Of a stretch of DNA of 64,000 nt, positions 15,087 to 24,379 are shown in pieces. Origin of the DNA: an uncultured Bacteroidales bacterium (lineage in GTDB: Bacteria; Bacteroidota; Bacteroidia; Bacteroidales; FEN-979); assembly GCA_903959905.1 (NCBI GenBank), contig CAJBYO010000066.1:44599-108598 (forward strand), given 5' to 3'. Both the position numbers and the translations under genes were made by a program. Positions within the stretch are counted from its first letter, which is position 1; each line of letters starts with the position of its first letter. Under the pieces are notes generated by a model. The model saw only the letters and a program-made list of their open reading frames with translations. It made no database searches and was not told where the DNA came from.

Positions 15087-16625
15087 TCATCCGAAATATT
15101 CCATATATGCTTCTTCAATGTTTTTTCCCTCTTCCTCTGTGATGATGGCGAATTCTTTTTCTTTGGCTCTTTGGGGAAGCTTGCCATTGTTTTGAGCTAA
15201 ATACCTTATTAAAAGAGCAATGGTTTTGTCTGGCATCTGAAAACGATCGTCAAGCCATACTTTCATTGCATCAAACTTTTGCAGATAGGAGACTTCATCT
15301 GGAATGATTGTACTGATTGTATAATCAACGCATTCGAATAAAAATTCAGCTTGTACCGTTGCATCAAAATACCGATAGTAATCTAAGGTGTCGTTTAGAA
15401 CCTCTACATTGTTTTTTGAGGTCTTCTTCCATTGAATAAAATCAAGTATAGGATGCGAATAAGTTTCCAATACTTTTCGGTAATCTGAAATACGTTCCAA
15501 GATGGCAGCAGACACTGGAAAAATAATGCCTTGGGGTGTAAATTTCATTGTCGTCAATATGTGATGGATTAAATATCGATGCAGCCTTCCATTGCCATCA
15601 ACAAACGGATGAATAAATACGAAACCAAAAGCTATCAGGGCTGCCGTTAGAACTGGGTTGAATGATGCAGATTCCATTTGCCTTGCAGATTCCAGCAATC
15701 CTCCCATCAGGGTTTCAATATCCTGCCATCTGGCAGAGATATGTTCGGGAATTGGCTCGCCGGTATTACGGTCGTGTTCACCGATAAAGCCGCCTTCAGT
15801 GCGATACCCCATTTGAACAAATCTGTTGTCATCAATAACTATTTGCTGTAACCTGAGCAGTTCTTCCTTTCTAAGAGCCTTACTGCCTGCCTGACCGATG
15901 GCTTTACCCCATCGAACAGCCCTGTTTTGGGTGGGATTTTCGCCTTCAATCGTAAAGGATGCTTTTGAATCTTTCAATAACAGGAATGCCGACGTACGTA
16001 ACAAAACATCTTTATGTACACCACTGATTGCCACACTTGTTTTATTGGCAAGGTTTTCTGCAATATAACGCTCAAGTTTGGCGGTTTTATGAATGAGCGG
16101 ACAATGGTTAACACTCCCTGTAAGGTTGTTCTTGATTCGGTGTCGGTTGGAATTGATACTTTTTGGGCTCGCGTATTGTTGCTTTTCATTTAACAGTGGA
16201 ATGTAATTTCCTTCCCGCAGATCGGAAACCTGCAACGACTTCTGCATAAGCCATTCATAAAGGAACCAGATTCTCCGACCGTACTGGCTTTGCGGTTCAT
16301 TGACAATCCATTCTTCAATAGCATTTGGTTGCAGCTTTTCAAACAGCTTTTTAAAAAACAGTAAGTTGACCCCTTCATATTTTAAGGCAAAAACAAGATG
16401 TGCATACAGGTTCTCTTCAGGCTGGTGCCTTGGTGTTAAAACAAGCCAGCCGTCTGTCGTATACTGTCTGCGCTTTTTGCTTATCAGCGCCAATCTCAAT
16501 GGGATTGGTACAGGAAGTTTGAGGGCATCTATTATTGCCCCATAACCGACTAACTTTCCTTGTTCAGGTGCTGATATTCCGTGAAAAACACCTATTTCCA
16601 GTGAAATATTCTTACTTTTTGCCAT
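15087..16625 (-). CDS. Fic-family protein, long form (Fic2)
   Basis: This 512-residue protein has an intact Fic motif HPFVDGNGRLHR at residues 339-350 and an inhibitory motif SFTIEG at 223-228, as in class II Fic enzymes. The roughly 200-residue N-terminal part (GVFHGISAPEQGKLVGYGAI and LTPRHQPEENLYAHLVFALK) resembles the start of HipA-like/Fic-associated proteins and may recognise a partner. The C-terminal part lacks an obvious winged helix but is rich in helices. Expected role: AMPylation of an unknown target. Six 14-bp GTGAAnnnnACTTA-type repeats run from inside the first codons back through the promoter. It is not adjacent to an antitoxin gene. Confidence 0.88.
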   Translation of the reverse strand: MAKSKNISLEIGVFHGISAPEQGKLVGYGAIIDALKLPVPIPLRLALISKKRRQYTTDGWLVLTPRHQPEENLYAHLVFALKYEGVNLLFFKKLFEKLQPNAIEEWIVNEPQSQYGRRIWFLYEWLMQKSLQVSDLREGNYIPLLNEKQQYASPKSINSNRHRIKNNLTGSVNHCPLIHKTAKLERYIAENLANKTSVAISGVHKDVLLRTSAFLLLKDSKASFTIEGENPTQNRAVRWGKAIGQAGSKALRKEELLRLQQIVIDDNRFVQMGYRTEGGFIGEHDRNTGEPIPEHISARWQDIETLMGGLLESARQMESASFNPVLTAALIAFGFVFIHPFVDGNGRLHRYLIHHILTTMKFTPQGIIFPVSAAILERISDYRKVLETYSHPILDFIQWKKTSKNNVEVLNDTLDYYRYFDATVQAEFLFECVDYTISTIIPDEVSYLQKFDAMKVWLDDRFQMPDKTIALLIRYLAQNNGKLPQRAKEKEFAIITEEEGKNIEEAYMEYFG

Positions 16626-16720
16626 TGGTCGTGAAAATTAACTACGACAAATTTAGGTGAAAAACACTTACATTACGTGAATTTTACTTATAATACATAA
16701 TCTTTTGTGAATAACACTTA
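16581..16720 (-). promoter_or_regulatory. Fic2 promoter with six 14-bp operator repeats
   Basis: Related 14-mers start at 16581 (GTGAAAAACACCTA), 16601 (GTGAAATATTCTTA), 16631 (GTGAAAATTAACTA), 16657 (GTGAAAAACACTTA), 16677 (GTGAATTTTACTTA) and 16707 (GTGAATAACACTTA). Intervals are 20, 30, 26, 20 and 30 bases. The minus-strand -7 box TAAATTTG (16655-16648) lies between the third and fourth repeats and the start codon at 16625. The first two repeats are in codons of the gene. Confidence 0.7.
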
Positions 16721-16753
16721 TATTTATGTGTTGGCAGAATGAATCTGGGCAGT

Positions 16754-16876
16754 GGATAAAACGGATCATCTGACCATCTGCAGCCGGCTTTGGCTACCGC
16801 CCTAGAGCATTAGCAATCAGTTAAATGGGATGGTCAGCTATACTGGCGAAGGCTGGTCAGCGGGAGCGGTTTTTCC
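16754..16876 (+). repeat. Palindromic repeat, copy 7 (subfamily B)
   Basis: It begins GGATAAAACGGATCATCTGA, has GCAGCCGGCTTTGGCTACC and AAATGGGATGGTCAGCTATA, and ends GAGCGGTTTTTCC. It separates Fic2 and Fic3. Confidence 0.9.
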
Positions 16877-16925
16877 AGCAAACCCTATTCATTATTCCCT
16901 TCCCAATCTATGGGCCCATGAAGGG

Positions 16926-18071
16926 TTATCGCTCAAACAAATTCAGGTATTTTTCAAAAATGAATATGCGGTTTCTCTTGAATCCTGTTTTTTCGCTGAG
17001 GATTCCGAGTTTCTCAAAATCCTGAATTAACCGGTTTGCCGTTGAAATATTCACTGCAAGTATTTTCGCCACTTCGGCAGCATCTACGACCGGCTTGGTG
17101 TATAAATACCGGATCAGCCGCATTGCAAGCGGAACCTTTTTGCCCAGCGTAATAATTCGTTTCTCTTCCAATTCACTGCGCAGTTTCATGATTTCATGAA
17201 AGGTCTGAATTGAATTTTCGGCAGTTTCCAGCACTCCTACAAGGAAAAAAGTTAACCATTGTACCAGGTTATTCTGAGTTCTCACGGCGGTTAGGTTATC
17301 GTAATAATGTGAGCGATTCCGTTCAAAAAAATCGGAAAGATATAATGCAGGTTTGCCTAATATTTTGTTGCTCACAAGATAGAGTGTTATTAGTAACCGC
17401 CCTAGTCTCCCATTGCCATCAAGAAAAGGGTGAATGGATTCAAATTGATAATGTGCAATGCCAATGCGGATAAGCGGTGGCACTTGCAAATCCTCATTGT
17501 TCAATAGTTTTTCAAGATCGCTCATCAGTCCGGGCACTTCACTGTGGTGGGGCGGAATATATGCTGCATCATTCAGCGTAGCGCCACCAATCCAGTTTTG
17601 TGAGGTACGGAACTCACCGGGTAATTTGTATTTGCCCCGGACTCCCTGTAACAATTTTCCGTGCGTTTGTTTTAGTAAGCGAGTCCTTACTGGAAGTGCC
17701 TCCAATTGCGCAATTGCAAAATTCATGGCTTCAATGTAGTTATGAACTTCCTGCCAGTCATCGCGTTTTTCGGGCCTGATGTACTCAGCATCCTGGATGG
17801 CTTCTTCCATACTGGTTTGGGTTCCTTCAATCCTGCTGCTCCGCGTAGCTTCCTTTGTGATGTGCATCCGGATAAAAAAATCCACATCGGGAACCATCAT
17901 CGAAAAGGCATTCAACTCACCAAGTTTCCTGGTAGCCTCATTCAGCAGTCGGTTTACCTTTGCATCGCTTACCAGCCATTCGTGATTAACAGGTTCAGGC
18001 GAGAAACTTGAATAGCCATATTGCTTACTGTATCTTCCTGCTTTGAAACGGGTTATTTCCATGGATGACAA
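16926..18071 (-). CDS. Fic-family protein with C-terminal winged helix (Fic3)
   Basis: The 381-residue protein has the Fic motif HPFLDGNGRLGR at residues 214-225 and the N-terminal inhibitory motif SSRIEG at 78-83 (class II). The flap region GEFRTSQNWIGG is the usual target-docking segment. A C-terminal winged helix (about 310-381; KPVVDAAEVAKILAVNISTA, NRLIQDFEKLGIL) follows. This architecture is very common in Bacteroidota, often as stand-alone genes with unknown targets. Its promoter is overlaid by two 28-bp palindromes, so negative autoregulation through the winged helix is a natural hypothesis. Start ATG 18071 is used; an in-frame ATG lies three codons later (18062). Confidence 0.92.
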   Translation of the reverse strand: MSSMEITRFKAGRYSKQYGYSSFSPEPVNHEWLVSDAKVNRLLNEATRKLGELNAFSMMVPDVDFFIRMHITKEATRSSRIEGTQTSMEEAIQDAEYIRPEKRDDWQEVHNYIEAMNFAIAQLEALPVRTRLLKQTHGKLLQGVRGKYKLPGEFRTSQNWIGGATLNDAAYIPPHHSEVPGLMSDLEKLLNNEDLQVPPLIRIGIAHYQFESIHPFLDGNGRLGRLLITLYLVSNKILGKPALYLSDFFERNRSHYYDNLTAVRTQNNLVQWLTFFLVGVLETAENSIQTFHEIMKLRSELEEKRIITLGKKVPLAMRLIRYLYTKPVVDAAEVAKILAVNISTANRLIQDFEKLGILSEKTGFKRNRIFIFEKYLNLFER

Positions 18072-18080
18072 TTAATACTC

Positions 18081-18148
18081 CTGCAAATATATGAATTTAT
18101 ATTCGCAGATACCCACTTTACTGCAACTATAAAAAATCATATTTGCAG
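18081..18148 (-). promoter_or_regulatory. Fic3 promoter with two 28-bp palindromic operators
   Basis: 18081-18108 and 18121-18148 are both 28 bp with arms CTGCAAATAT/ATATTCGCAG and CTGCAACTAT/ATATTTGCAG, offset by 40 bp (about four helical turns). The minus-strand -7 box TATATTTG (18091-18084) lies within the first palindrome, so occupancy should block transcription of Fic3. Confidence 0.75.
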
Positions 18149-18185
18149 ATGACTCTTAAATTTCAACTTGCGGTTTTCAATACTT

Positions 18186-18309
18186 GGAAAAAACGGAACA
18201 TCTCACCACCATCCGCCGGTTTCAACTGACTACCTTATACCATTAGAAACCAATCAAATGAGATAATCAGCAGTCACGGCGAAGGCTGGACAATGTAAGC
18301 GATTTTTCC
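18186..18309 (+). repeat. Palindromic repeat, copy 8 (subfamily B)
   Basis: It begins GGAAAAAACGGAACATCTCA, has CCGCCGGTTTCAACTGACTA and AATGAGATAATCAGCAGTCA, and ends AGCGATTTTTCC. It lies between divergent genes. Confidence 0.9.
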
Positions 18310-18614
18310 AGAAGCAAGGGCTTGTCATGCTCGCCGAACGATCCTGACTTTCAGTATATCAGGAAATAGCCTGGTAGCCGTGAGCGATTATTCCTGAAGG
18401 GCTCACATCTCAGTTCTGTTATGTATTTTTCTGTTTTTTAATTTTATTATTTAGATTTATTCTAATTTAATGAATATGTAGTATATTTGTCTCCATTCTG
18501 TTCCCTTTCCATTTTTACCGGGATGAAGTAAAAGGAGCCTGAATGCAGCATCAACCAATGAATTGGACACAACGGGCAGTTATCTTTGGAACTAACAATT
18601 TCAGACCAAATAAT
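18310..18614. other. Upstream region of the TonB receptor gene
   Basis: This A+T-rich stretch contains one -7-like box TATATTTG at 18482-18489 on the plus strand without a clear upstream TTG at the right distance. The direct GAATGATC-type patterns I checked are not repeated. I see no RNA structure or extra gene. Codons 18543-18614 extend the receptor frame but lack signal-peptide character. Confidence 0.4.
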
Positions 18615-21329
18615 ATGAAACCGATATTCATATTCTTTCTGCTTTTAAGGTCTGTATCGCTTTTTGCCCAAACTGTTGTTTCAGGAACAGTCAGCGATAA
18701 AGACACACAGCAACCCCTGGTGGGAGCCACCATTGCCGTCAAAGGAACGATATTGGGTACAACATCAGGTCATGACGGGAAGTTCCTGTTGACCATCAAA
18801 CAAGCACCTCCTTTTACCCTTGTTTTCTCGTATATCGGTTTTCGCACGGAAGAAGTAACCATGACCGAAAAAAACACCACCTATGACCTCGCCATGCAGG
18901 CGGAGTCCATCCTGGGAAAAGAAGTGGTCATCTCCGCCTCGCGTATGGAGGAAAACAGTCTTACTGCTCCGGTTACAATCGAAAAGATGAACATCCGCGC
19001 CATCAGGCAGGTAGCCACACCGGATTATTTTGATGCCATTGCCAATCTGAAAGGAGTGCAGGTAACCAACAGCAGTTTGAACTACACATCTGTGAATACC
19101 CGCGGTTTTGCCGATGTAGGAAATACCCGTTTTGTGCAACTGGTAGATGGAATGGACATCGCGGAAGCAACCATACTTTCTCCACTCGGTTCTGTTCATG
19201 CCCCGGGAGAACTCGATATCGAAAGTGTTGAATTGTTGCCCGGGGCGGCCTCGGCGCTTTACGGACCCAATGCTTTCAACGGCATCCTGATCCTGGAAAG
19301 CAAAAGCCCCTTCAAGTACCCGGGATTAAGTGTGATGGTAAGTCCGGGCTTAACCAACTCAAAGGCCGATGGAGCCCATGTAATGGGAACTTACAGTGTC
19401 AGGTACGCGAAAGCCTTCAGGAATAAGCTGGCATTTAAGGTTAACTTATACTACATGCACGCCACCGACTGGTCGTCCAATGACTATACGACCGACAGAA
19501 ATAATCCGGGTTCTGCAAAAGATCTGAGTAAAACCCAAAATTTTGACGGACTGAACCTCTATGGAGATGAAACTGGTTTTGATTTGACCCAAATTGGATT
19601 CACAACCATCCGAAGAACGGGTATCGCTGAGAATACCTTGCTGGATAACAGAAAAGCAACAACCTTCAAAGCGAATGCGGCCGTTCATTACCGCATTACC
19701 GAAAAAACGGAATTAATTGGCCTATACCAGCATGGCAGGGAAAATATGATCTCCCAGACAGATGGAAAATACGCATACAGGGATGGAAACCAAAGCTTTT
19801 TTAAACTTGAACTGAAAGGGGACAATTTTTTTATCAGGAGCTATATTAACCTGGGTCGGGCATTTAAATCTTATAATTTGAATGCCCTGGGTGGTTATGT
19901 CAATGAAGCCTTTAGTCCAACCACAAACTGGATACCGGATTATATGAATGCCTTTTACGGTGGAATTCCTGGCATTGCCCAGGGAGATTCGACCGCGGCC
20001 CGATCGTATGCAGACCGTTTTATGATTGATCCTGCGACGGGAAAATATGTGTCCTCTTTCCAGGACACCATTAACAAAATCAGGCAAACCGATTTTCAAC
20101 GCCCTACTTACGGCGCTTCAGTTTATGTAAAAACCAGCGTGTGGACTTCTGAATTACATTACGCTTTCAGGCAAATCAAGTGGGCAGATATTATTGTAGG
20201 CGGGAATTTCCGCCAGTACAGGCTGGATACCAAAGCAACAGTTTTTGATGAAGCCCCGGTGGATGTCAATGACCAGCAAAGAATCCTGACCAGTACGTAC
20301 GGTGCTTATGCACAAATTTCCAAAACTTTTTTTGAGAAAATCAAATTGACTGGCTCCATTCGTTTTGATAAAATGGACGACTTTGACGGCCACTTTACGC
20401 CCAGGCTGTCGCTGGTGTATTCTCCCGCCAAAAACCACAACTTCCGTGTAAGCTACCAAACGGGCTTCCATTATCCGGATATGCTGGCACAGTTTATCTA
20501 TTTCCCGCAGTTCTCCGGGATCAGCCTGGGCGGAGTCCCTTCCATCGCCTCGAGATACGGTGTTTACAACGGGGGAGCATGGACCCCGGATTCCTATCTT
20601 GCCTTTTCCAGGCAAAAGGGAAAGCTGGATCCTGTTACCGGTGCAATAGTTCTCAATCCGGGCAATGTAACGCTCGAAACTGCCAATATACCGTATCTGA
20701 AACCGGAGCAATTATGGTCATTCGAAGTTGGCTACAAAGGACTTATTGCAAACAACCTGCTGGTTGACCTGAATTACTACTACACCTCGTATAAAAACTT
20801 TGTGGGAATTCAAACGGTGTACAGCAAAGTTTCATCGATGCACCAGGGAAAACAAAACGATGCAGGAACCGCATGGGTTCTCGCCGCCAATTCCCCTTCC
20901 ACCCTTACATCATTCGGTATTGGCCTGGGTTTAAGCTATACCCTTCCGAAGAACTTCAATCTCAGCGGAAATTATAACTATACCACGTTCTCCGGTCAGC
21001 AAGCCCCCGGTTTTCTTACCTCCTTTAACACACCCCGAAACCATTTCAGTCTCGGCGTGGGCAACAACAACCTGGTCAGGAATCTTGGCTTCAACATCAC
21101 TTACCGCTACCAGGAGGCATTCGTATGGGAGTCGCTCATCGGTACAGCCACCATGCCTGCTTACGGTGTACTGAATGCGCAGGTAAATTATAAGTTTCCC
21201 GCCCTTAAGTCGATGATTAAAGTTGGTGGCACCAACCTTGGAGGTGGTGATTACCGTACCAGTTTTGGCTCACCTTTCGTTGGACAGGTTTATTATATTT
21301 CATTTATCTTTGATGAATTGTTGAAATAG
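18615..21329 (+). CDS. TonB-dependent outer-membrane receptor with carboxypeptidase-like domain
   Basis: Starting at ATG 18615 gives a signal peptide (MKPIFIFFLLLRSVSLFAQ) and 904 residues; the frame can begin at 18543 but with a poorer leader. Order of domains: carboxypeptidase regulatory-like domain (about 20-105; VSGTVSDKDTQQPLVGATIA, GYIGFR-like end), TonB plug (about 120-230; NTRGFADVGNTRFVQLVDGM and the PGAASALYGPNAFNGI motif), and a 22-strand barrel ending in YISFIFDELLK. It would import a siderophore, vitamin or glycan through TonB. The ligand cannot be told from sequence, and no SusD partner is present. A class III cyclase gene starts 4 bases after its stop. Confidence 0.9.
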   Translation: MKPIFIFFLLLRSVSLFAQTVVSGTVSDKDTQQPLVGATIAVKGTILGTTSGHDGKFLLTIKQAPPFTLVFSYIGFRTEEVTMTEKNTTYDLAMQAESILGKEVVISASRMEENSLTAPVTIEKMNIRAIRQVATPDYFDAIANLKGVQVTNSSLNYTSVNTRGFADVGNTRFVQLVDGMDIAEATILSPLGSVHAPGELDIESVELLPGAASALYGPNAFNGILILESKSPFKYPGLSVMVSPGLTNSKADGAHVMGTYSVRYAKAFRNKLAFKVNLYYMHATDWSSNDYTTDRNNPGSAKDLSKTQNFDGLNLYGDETGFDLTQIGFTTIRRTGIAENTLLDNRKATTFKANAAVHYRITEKTELIGLYQHGRENMISQTDGKYAYRDGNQSFFKLELKGDNFFIRSYINLGRAFKSYNLNALGGYVNEAFSPTTNWIPDYMNAFYGGIPGIAQGDSTAARSYADRFMIDPATGKYVSSFQDTINKIRQTDFQRPTYGASVYVKTSVWTSELHYAFRQIKWADIIVGGNFRQYRLDTKATVFDEAPVDVNDQQRILTSTYGAYAQISKTFFEKIKLTGSIRFDKMDDFDGHFTPRLSLVYSPAKNHNFRVSYQTGFHYPDMLAQFIYFPQFSGISLGGVPSIASRYGVYNGGAWTPDSYLAFSRQKGKLDPVTGAIVLNPGNVTLETANIPYLKPEQLWSFEVGYKGLIANNLLVDLNYYYTSYKNFVGIQTVYSKVSSMHQGKQNDAGTAWVLAANSPSTLTSFGIGLGLSYTLPKNFNLSGNYNYTTFSGQQAPGFLTSFNTPRNHFSLGVGNNNLVRNLGFNITYRYQEAFVWESLIGTATMPAYGVLNAQVNYKFPALKSMIKVGGTNLGGGDYRTSFGSPFVGQVYYISFIFDELLK

Positions 21330-21332
21330 GTA

Positions 21333-23249
21333 ATGTCCAAATCCCGCCAGCTGGCCGCCATCATGTTTACCGATATCGTCGGGTACACGGCATTAATGGG
21401 TAATGATGAGCAAAGGGCATTTGACTTATTGAATAAGAACAGGCAACTCCAACGACCCATCATTGAAGAATTCAATGGCCGTTGGATCAAAGAAATGGGA
21501 GATGGCGTCATGGCCAGCTTTCATACCGTTTCGGACGCTGTAAAGGCCGCTGTCAAAATTCAGGAAGCATGCAATTCCACTAAAGATTTTCAACTGCGAA
21601 TCGGGATTCACCAGGGGGAAGTGCTGTTTGAACGGGATGATATTTTTGGCGATGTGGTCAATCTTGCCGCACGCATTCAGTCTGCTGCCAGCCCTGGTTG
21701 TATCTTTATTTCAGAAACCGTTCATCATAATATTTCCAACAAAAGCGAGATCAGGTCGCAGTTTGTATTGGAAGAGCGACTGAAGAATGTAAGCCAGCCT
21801 GTTAGAATGTACCAGGTGTTATTTGCAGGCAGTAAAGTTATCGCCGCCAAAAAGCTGAATCTGCCTGTTGCCGAAAACAGCATTGCTGTTTTACCCTTCC
21901 TGAACAGGAGCAGTGATCCCGAGCAGGAATTCTTCAGCGATGGAATGACAGAGACCATCATTAACATGCTGGCGCAGGTGCCACGGATGAAAGTGATCGG
22001 GAGAACTTCTTCGTTTGCCTTCAAAGGAAAAAACATGGATTTGAAGTTGATCGGGGAGCAACTGAACGTTGCCTATCTCCTGGAAGGCAGCGTTCGGAGA
22101 TCAGCGAATAAACTGCGTGTCAAGGCTCAGCTCATCAACGTGGCCGACGGGTTTCATCTTTACTCCGGAACTTTTGACCGGGAACTTGAAGATATTTTTG
22201 CCATCGAGGATGAAATAGCCTTAGCCATCCTGGATGCCATTAAATTTGAGTTGTTCAATTTCGCAAAGAAAAATCTTTTAAAGAGGTACACGGAAAATAT
22301 CGAAGCGTATGAATTGTACCTGAATGGCCGGTTTCACGTCAATAAATGTACGCCGGACGGTTTTTTAAAAGCCATTGAATATTTTGAAGCTGCCATTAAA
22401 ATTGACCCGGCCTTCGCCATTGCCCACTCCGGATTGGTATTTTGCTACATGAATTTCTGGACTTTTGGCTGGATGCCAGTGAATGAGTGCCTTCCCAAGG
22501 CCATTGAAGCTGCCCGGCATGGCCTTCAACTGGACAGTGAAATTGCTGAAAGTCATCTCGCCATAGGCCGGATCGCACTTCATCACGAAATGGATATCCC
22601 CAGGGCATTGGAACATTTTAACATTACAATCCGGATCAATCCCAACAGTGACGAGTGTCTGGTACAACTGGGCTTTTGTGAAGCGTTGCTGGGAAGAGGC
22701 GACCAGGCAATAGTGTTTGCAGAGCAGGCGTATGAGTTGAATCCTTTTTCCCTCATGAACCTTTATTACATAGGATTAGTCTCCGCGATATCGATGAACC
22801 TTGAGAAACTCATCGAATATGGAAAGAAGCTGATCGAACTGGAGCCAAACTTCTTTGGTGGCCATGCACTGGTTGGATATGGGTTGATGTATCTGAAACA
22901 AGAGGATTGTTTTGCTGAACTTGAACTGGCAAACAGGTTGAACAACGATTTGAGATCACTGGCTGATCTGGCCAACGCACACAATCATTTGGGCAATAAA
23001 TCTAAGGCAACAGAAATACTCGGACAAATGAAATCGGCTCCGGCAGAAGAAAAAGTAATCAACCCTGTTTTTGCGAACGTTTACCTGGCGCTCGGCGAAT
23101 TGGATCTTGCATTTGATTTCATAGAAAAATCCATCGAAAACAAAGAAGGCTTGATCTTATTCTATCTTCATGTCCATCGTCATACTGCCGGAGTTTCAGA
23201 TGACCCGAGATTCCGGAAATATTTGGAGCGGCTGGGTTTGCCATATTAA
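21333..23249 (+). CDS. Class III adenylate/guanylate cyclase with TPR domain
   Basis: This 638-residue protein has an N-terminal class III cyclase domain (about 1-165). Metal-binding Asp residues are D14 (FTDIVGYT) and D57 (MGDGVM), base-specifying K53 and D107, and transition-state N110 and R114 (NLAARIQ). All are present, and Lys plus Asp favour ATP as substrate. A TolB-like segment follows (about 180-310; SIAVLPFLNRSSDPEQEFFS, then LLEGSVR), then TPR-like helical repeats to the end. The order cyclase, SIAVLPF segment, TPR is a known soluble architecture. Its start is 4 bases after the TonB receptor, implying co-transcription and perhaps signalling from uptake. Confidence 0.9.
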   Translation: MSKSRQLAAIMFTDIVGYTALMGNDEQRAFDLLNKNRQLQRPIIEEFNGRWIKEMGDGVMASFHTVSDAVKAAVKIQEACNSTKDFQLRIGIHQGEVLFERDDIFGDVVNLAARIQSAASPGCIFISETVHHNISNKSEIRSQFVLEERLKNVSQPVRMYQVLFAGSKVIAAKKLNLPVAENSIAVLPFLNRSSDPEQEFFSDGMTETIINMLAQVPRMKVIGRTSSFAFKGKNMDLKLIGEQLNVAYLLEGSVRRSANKLRVKAQLINVADGFHLYSGTFDRELEDIFAIEDEIALAILDAIKFELFNFAKKNLLKRYTENIEAYELYLNGRFHVNKCTPDGFLKAIEYFEAAIKIDPAFAIAHSGLVFCYMNFWTFGWMPVNECLPKAIEAARHGLQLDSEIAESHLAIGRIALHHEMDIPRALEHFNITIRINPNSDECLVQLGFCEALLGRGDQAIVFAEQAYELNPFSLMNLYYIGLVSAISMNLEKLIEYGKKLIELEPNFFGGHALVGYGLMYLKQEDCFAELELANRLNNDLRSLADLANAHNHLGNKSKATEILGQMKSAPAEEKVINPVFANVYLALGELDLAFDFIEKSIENKEGLILFYLHVHRHTAGVSDDPRFRKYLERLGLPY

Positions 23250-23265
23250 GAATTTTGGTTCTTTG

Positions 23266-24267
23266 TCAAACCGGGTGGGTTACAGAATAAGGACTGATTA
23301 TTGATACTCCTATTCTTTTTCCCTGCCTGATCACCGTCTCATACCCCTTTAACGTATTGATCAACAGATCTTCATCCAAGCGGATTTTGTTCTTCTCAAA
23401 CAGCAGCACAACTGTGGAACCACCGAATTTAAAATACCCTTTCTCCTCCCCTTTTTTCACAACAGTCCCTGGATAGGTCTGAACGATACTACCCACCATG
23501 GTTGCCCCTACTTCAGCCATCACCACATCGCCAAACAGGGGGTTTGAAATGACGGTGAATTCCCGTTTGTTCAGGCAGAAAATTTCAGCCATCTTGCGCA
23601 AGGCAAGGGGGTTAACGGAATAGTAATCTCCATCGATCAGGGTGTTGGGCGATACGCTTCCGCCAACGGGGAAATGGAAACGGTGGTAATCGAACGGGGC
23701 AAGGCGGATGATCACCAGGGTGCCATCCAGGTATTTTTGTGCAAGGCGGGCATTGTTCAAAAACGAAGCAATATCAAAGCGGTATCCCTTGATGATAAAA
23801 TCGCTTTTGCCGATGTTGGCATAGGCCAGTATTTTTCCGTCGGCAGGCGACACGGCAACCGTTGAGCTGGTATCCACCGGCCGGGCATCCTTTTTAAGTT
23901 TTCGTGTAAAGAAATCGTTGAAAGAGCTGAACTCCTGTTTTTGGGCGGTACGCATGTCGATATCAAGTTCTTCAACAAAGGGCTGTATCTTTTTGGTGGA
24001 TGAAGGACGATCCATGTTGTTGCCATAAACCACCGACATCACCTTTCTTTTGGCCAGCGCCCACAATGTTGCTTCGCCAACCGGGTTATTGTACAGCCAC
24101 ACCAGCCACTTTTCACCGGCCACTTTTTCCGTTTTCAAAACGCCGCTTTGCCTGTCGTAATACCGGATGGGAGCCTGCGGCGGCAACGGGTATATGGCCA
24201 GTATGGCAACGACAGCAAGCAATAGCAAAATGAGGCCCCACCGCTTTTGTGTTTTTGAAATGTTCAT
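23266..24267 (-). CDS. psd: Phosphatidylserine decarboxylase
   Basis: The 333-residue inner-membrane protein has an N-terminal transmembrane helix (about 10-28). It has the catalytic set of the family: Asp in VSPADGKI, His in YHRFHFPVGG and the self-cleavage site GGS at 282-284 (FKFGGSTVVLLF), where Ser becomes the pyruvoyl cofactor. It would convert phosphatidylserine to phosphatidylethanolamine in membrane lipid synthesis. The N-terminal extension (about 90 residues before FNDFFTRKL) is longer than in short bacterial forms. It converges with the cyclase gene with 16 bases between stops. A lipoprotein relative lies at 39606. Confidence 0.93.
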   Translation of the reverse strand: MNISKTQKRWGLILLLLAVVAILAIYPLPPQAPIRYYDRQSGVLKTEKVAGEKWLVWLYNNPVGEATLWALAKRKVMSVVYGNNMDRPSSTKKIQPFVEELDIDMRTAQKQEFSSFNDFFTRKLKKDARPVDTSSTVAVSPADGKILAYANIGKSDFIIKGYRFDIASFLNNARLAQKYLDGTLVIIRLAPFDYHRFHFPVGGSVSPNTLIDGDYYSVNPLALRKMAEIFCLNKREFTVISNPLFGDVVMAEVGATMVGSIVQTYPGTVVKKGEEKGYFKFGGSTVVLLFEKNKIRLDEDLLINTLKGYETVIRQGKRIGVSIISPYSVTHPV

Positions 24268-24379
24268 CTGTTAATATTTATTTTTCCGGGCCATAAGGAA
24301 TATCCCCAAAGATCATTCACGGATTCCATGAACATTGGTCTTATGGACATTTCTTATTTACTTTGTTTGCCGTGTGTAG

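Noticed and set aside
10714..18071. The three fic genes as part of an anti-phage defence island
   Set aside because: No restriction, CBASS, retron, nuclease or other defence gene lies between or beside them; neighbours are metabolic genes and a pseudogene. The cluster is notable in itself but not evidence of a defence island.
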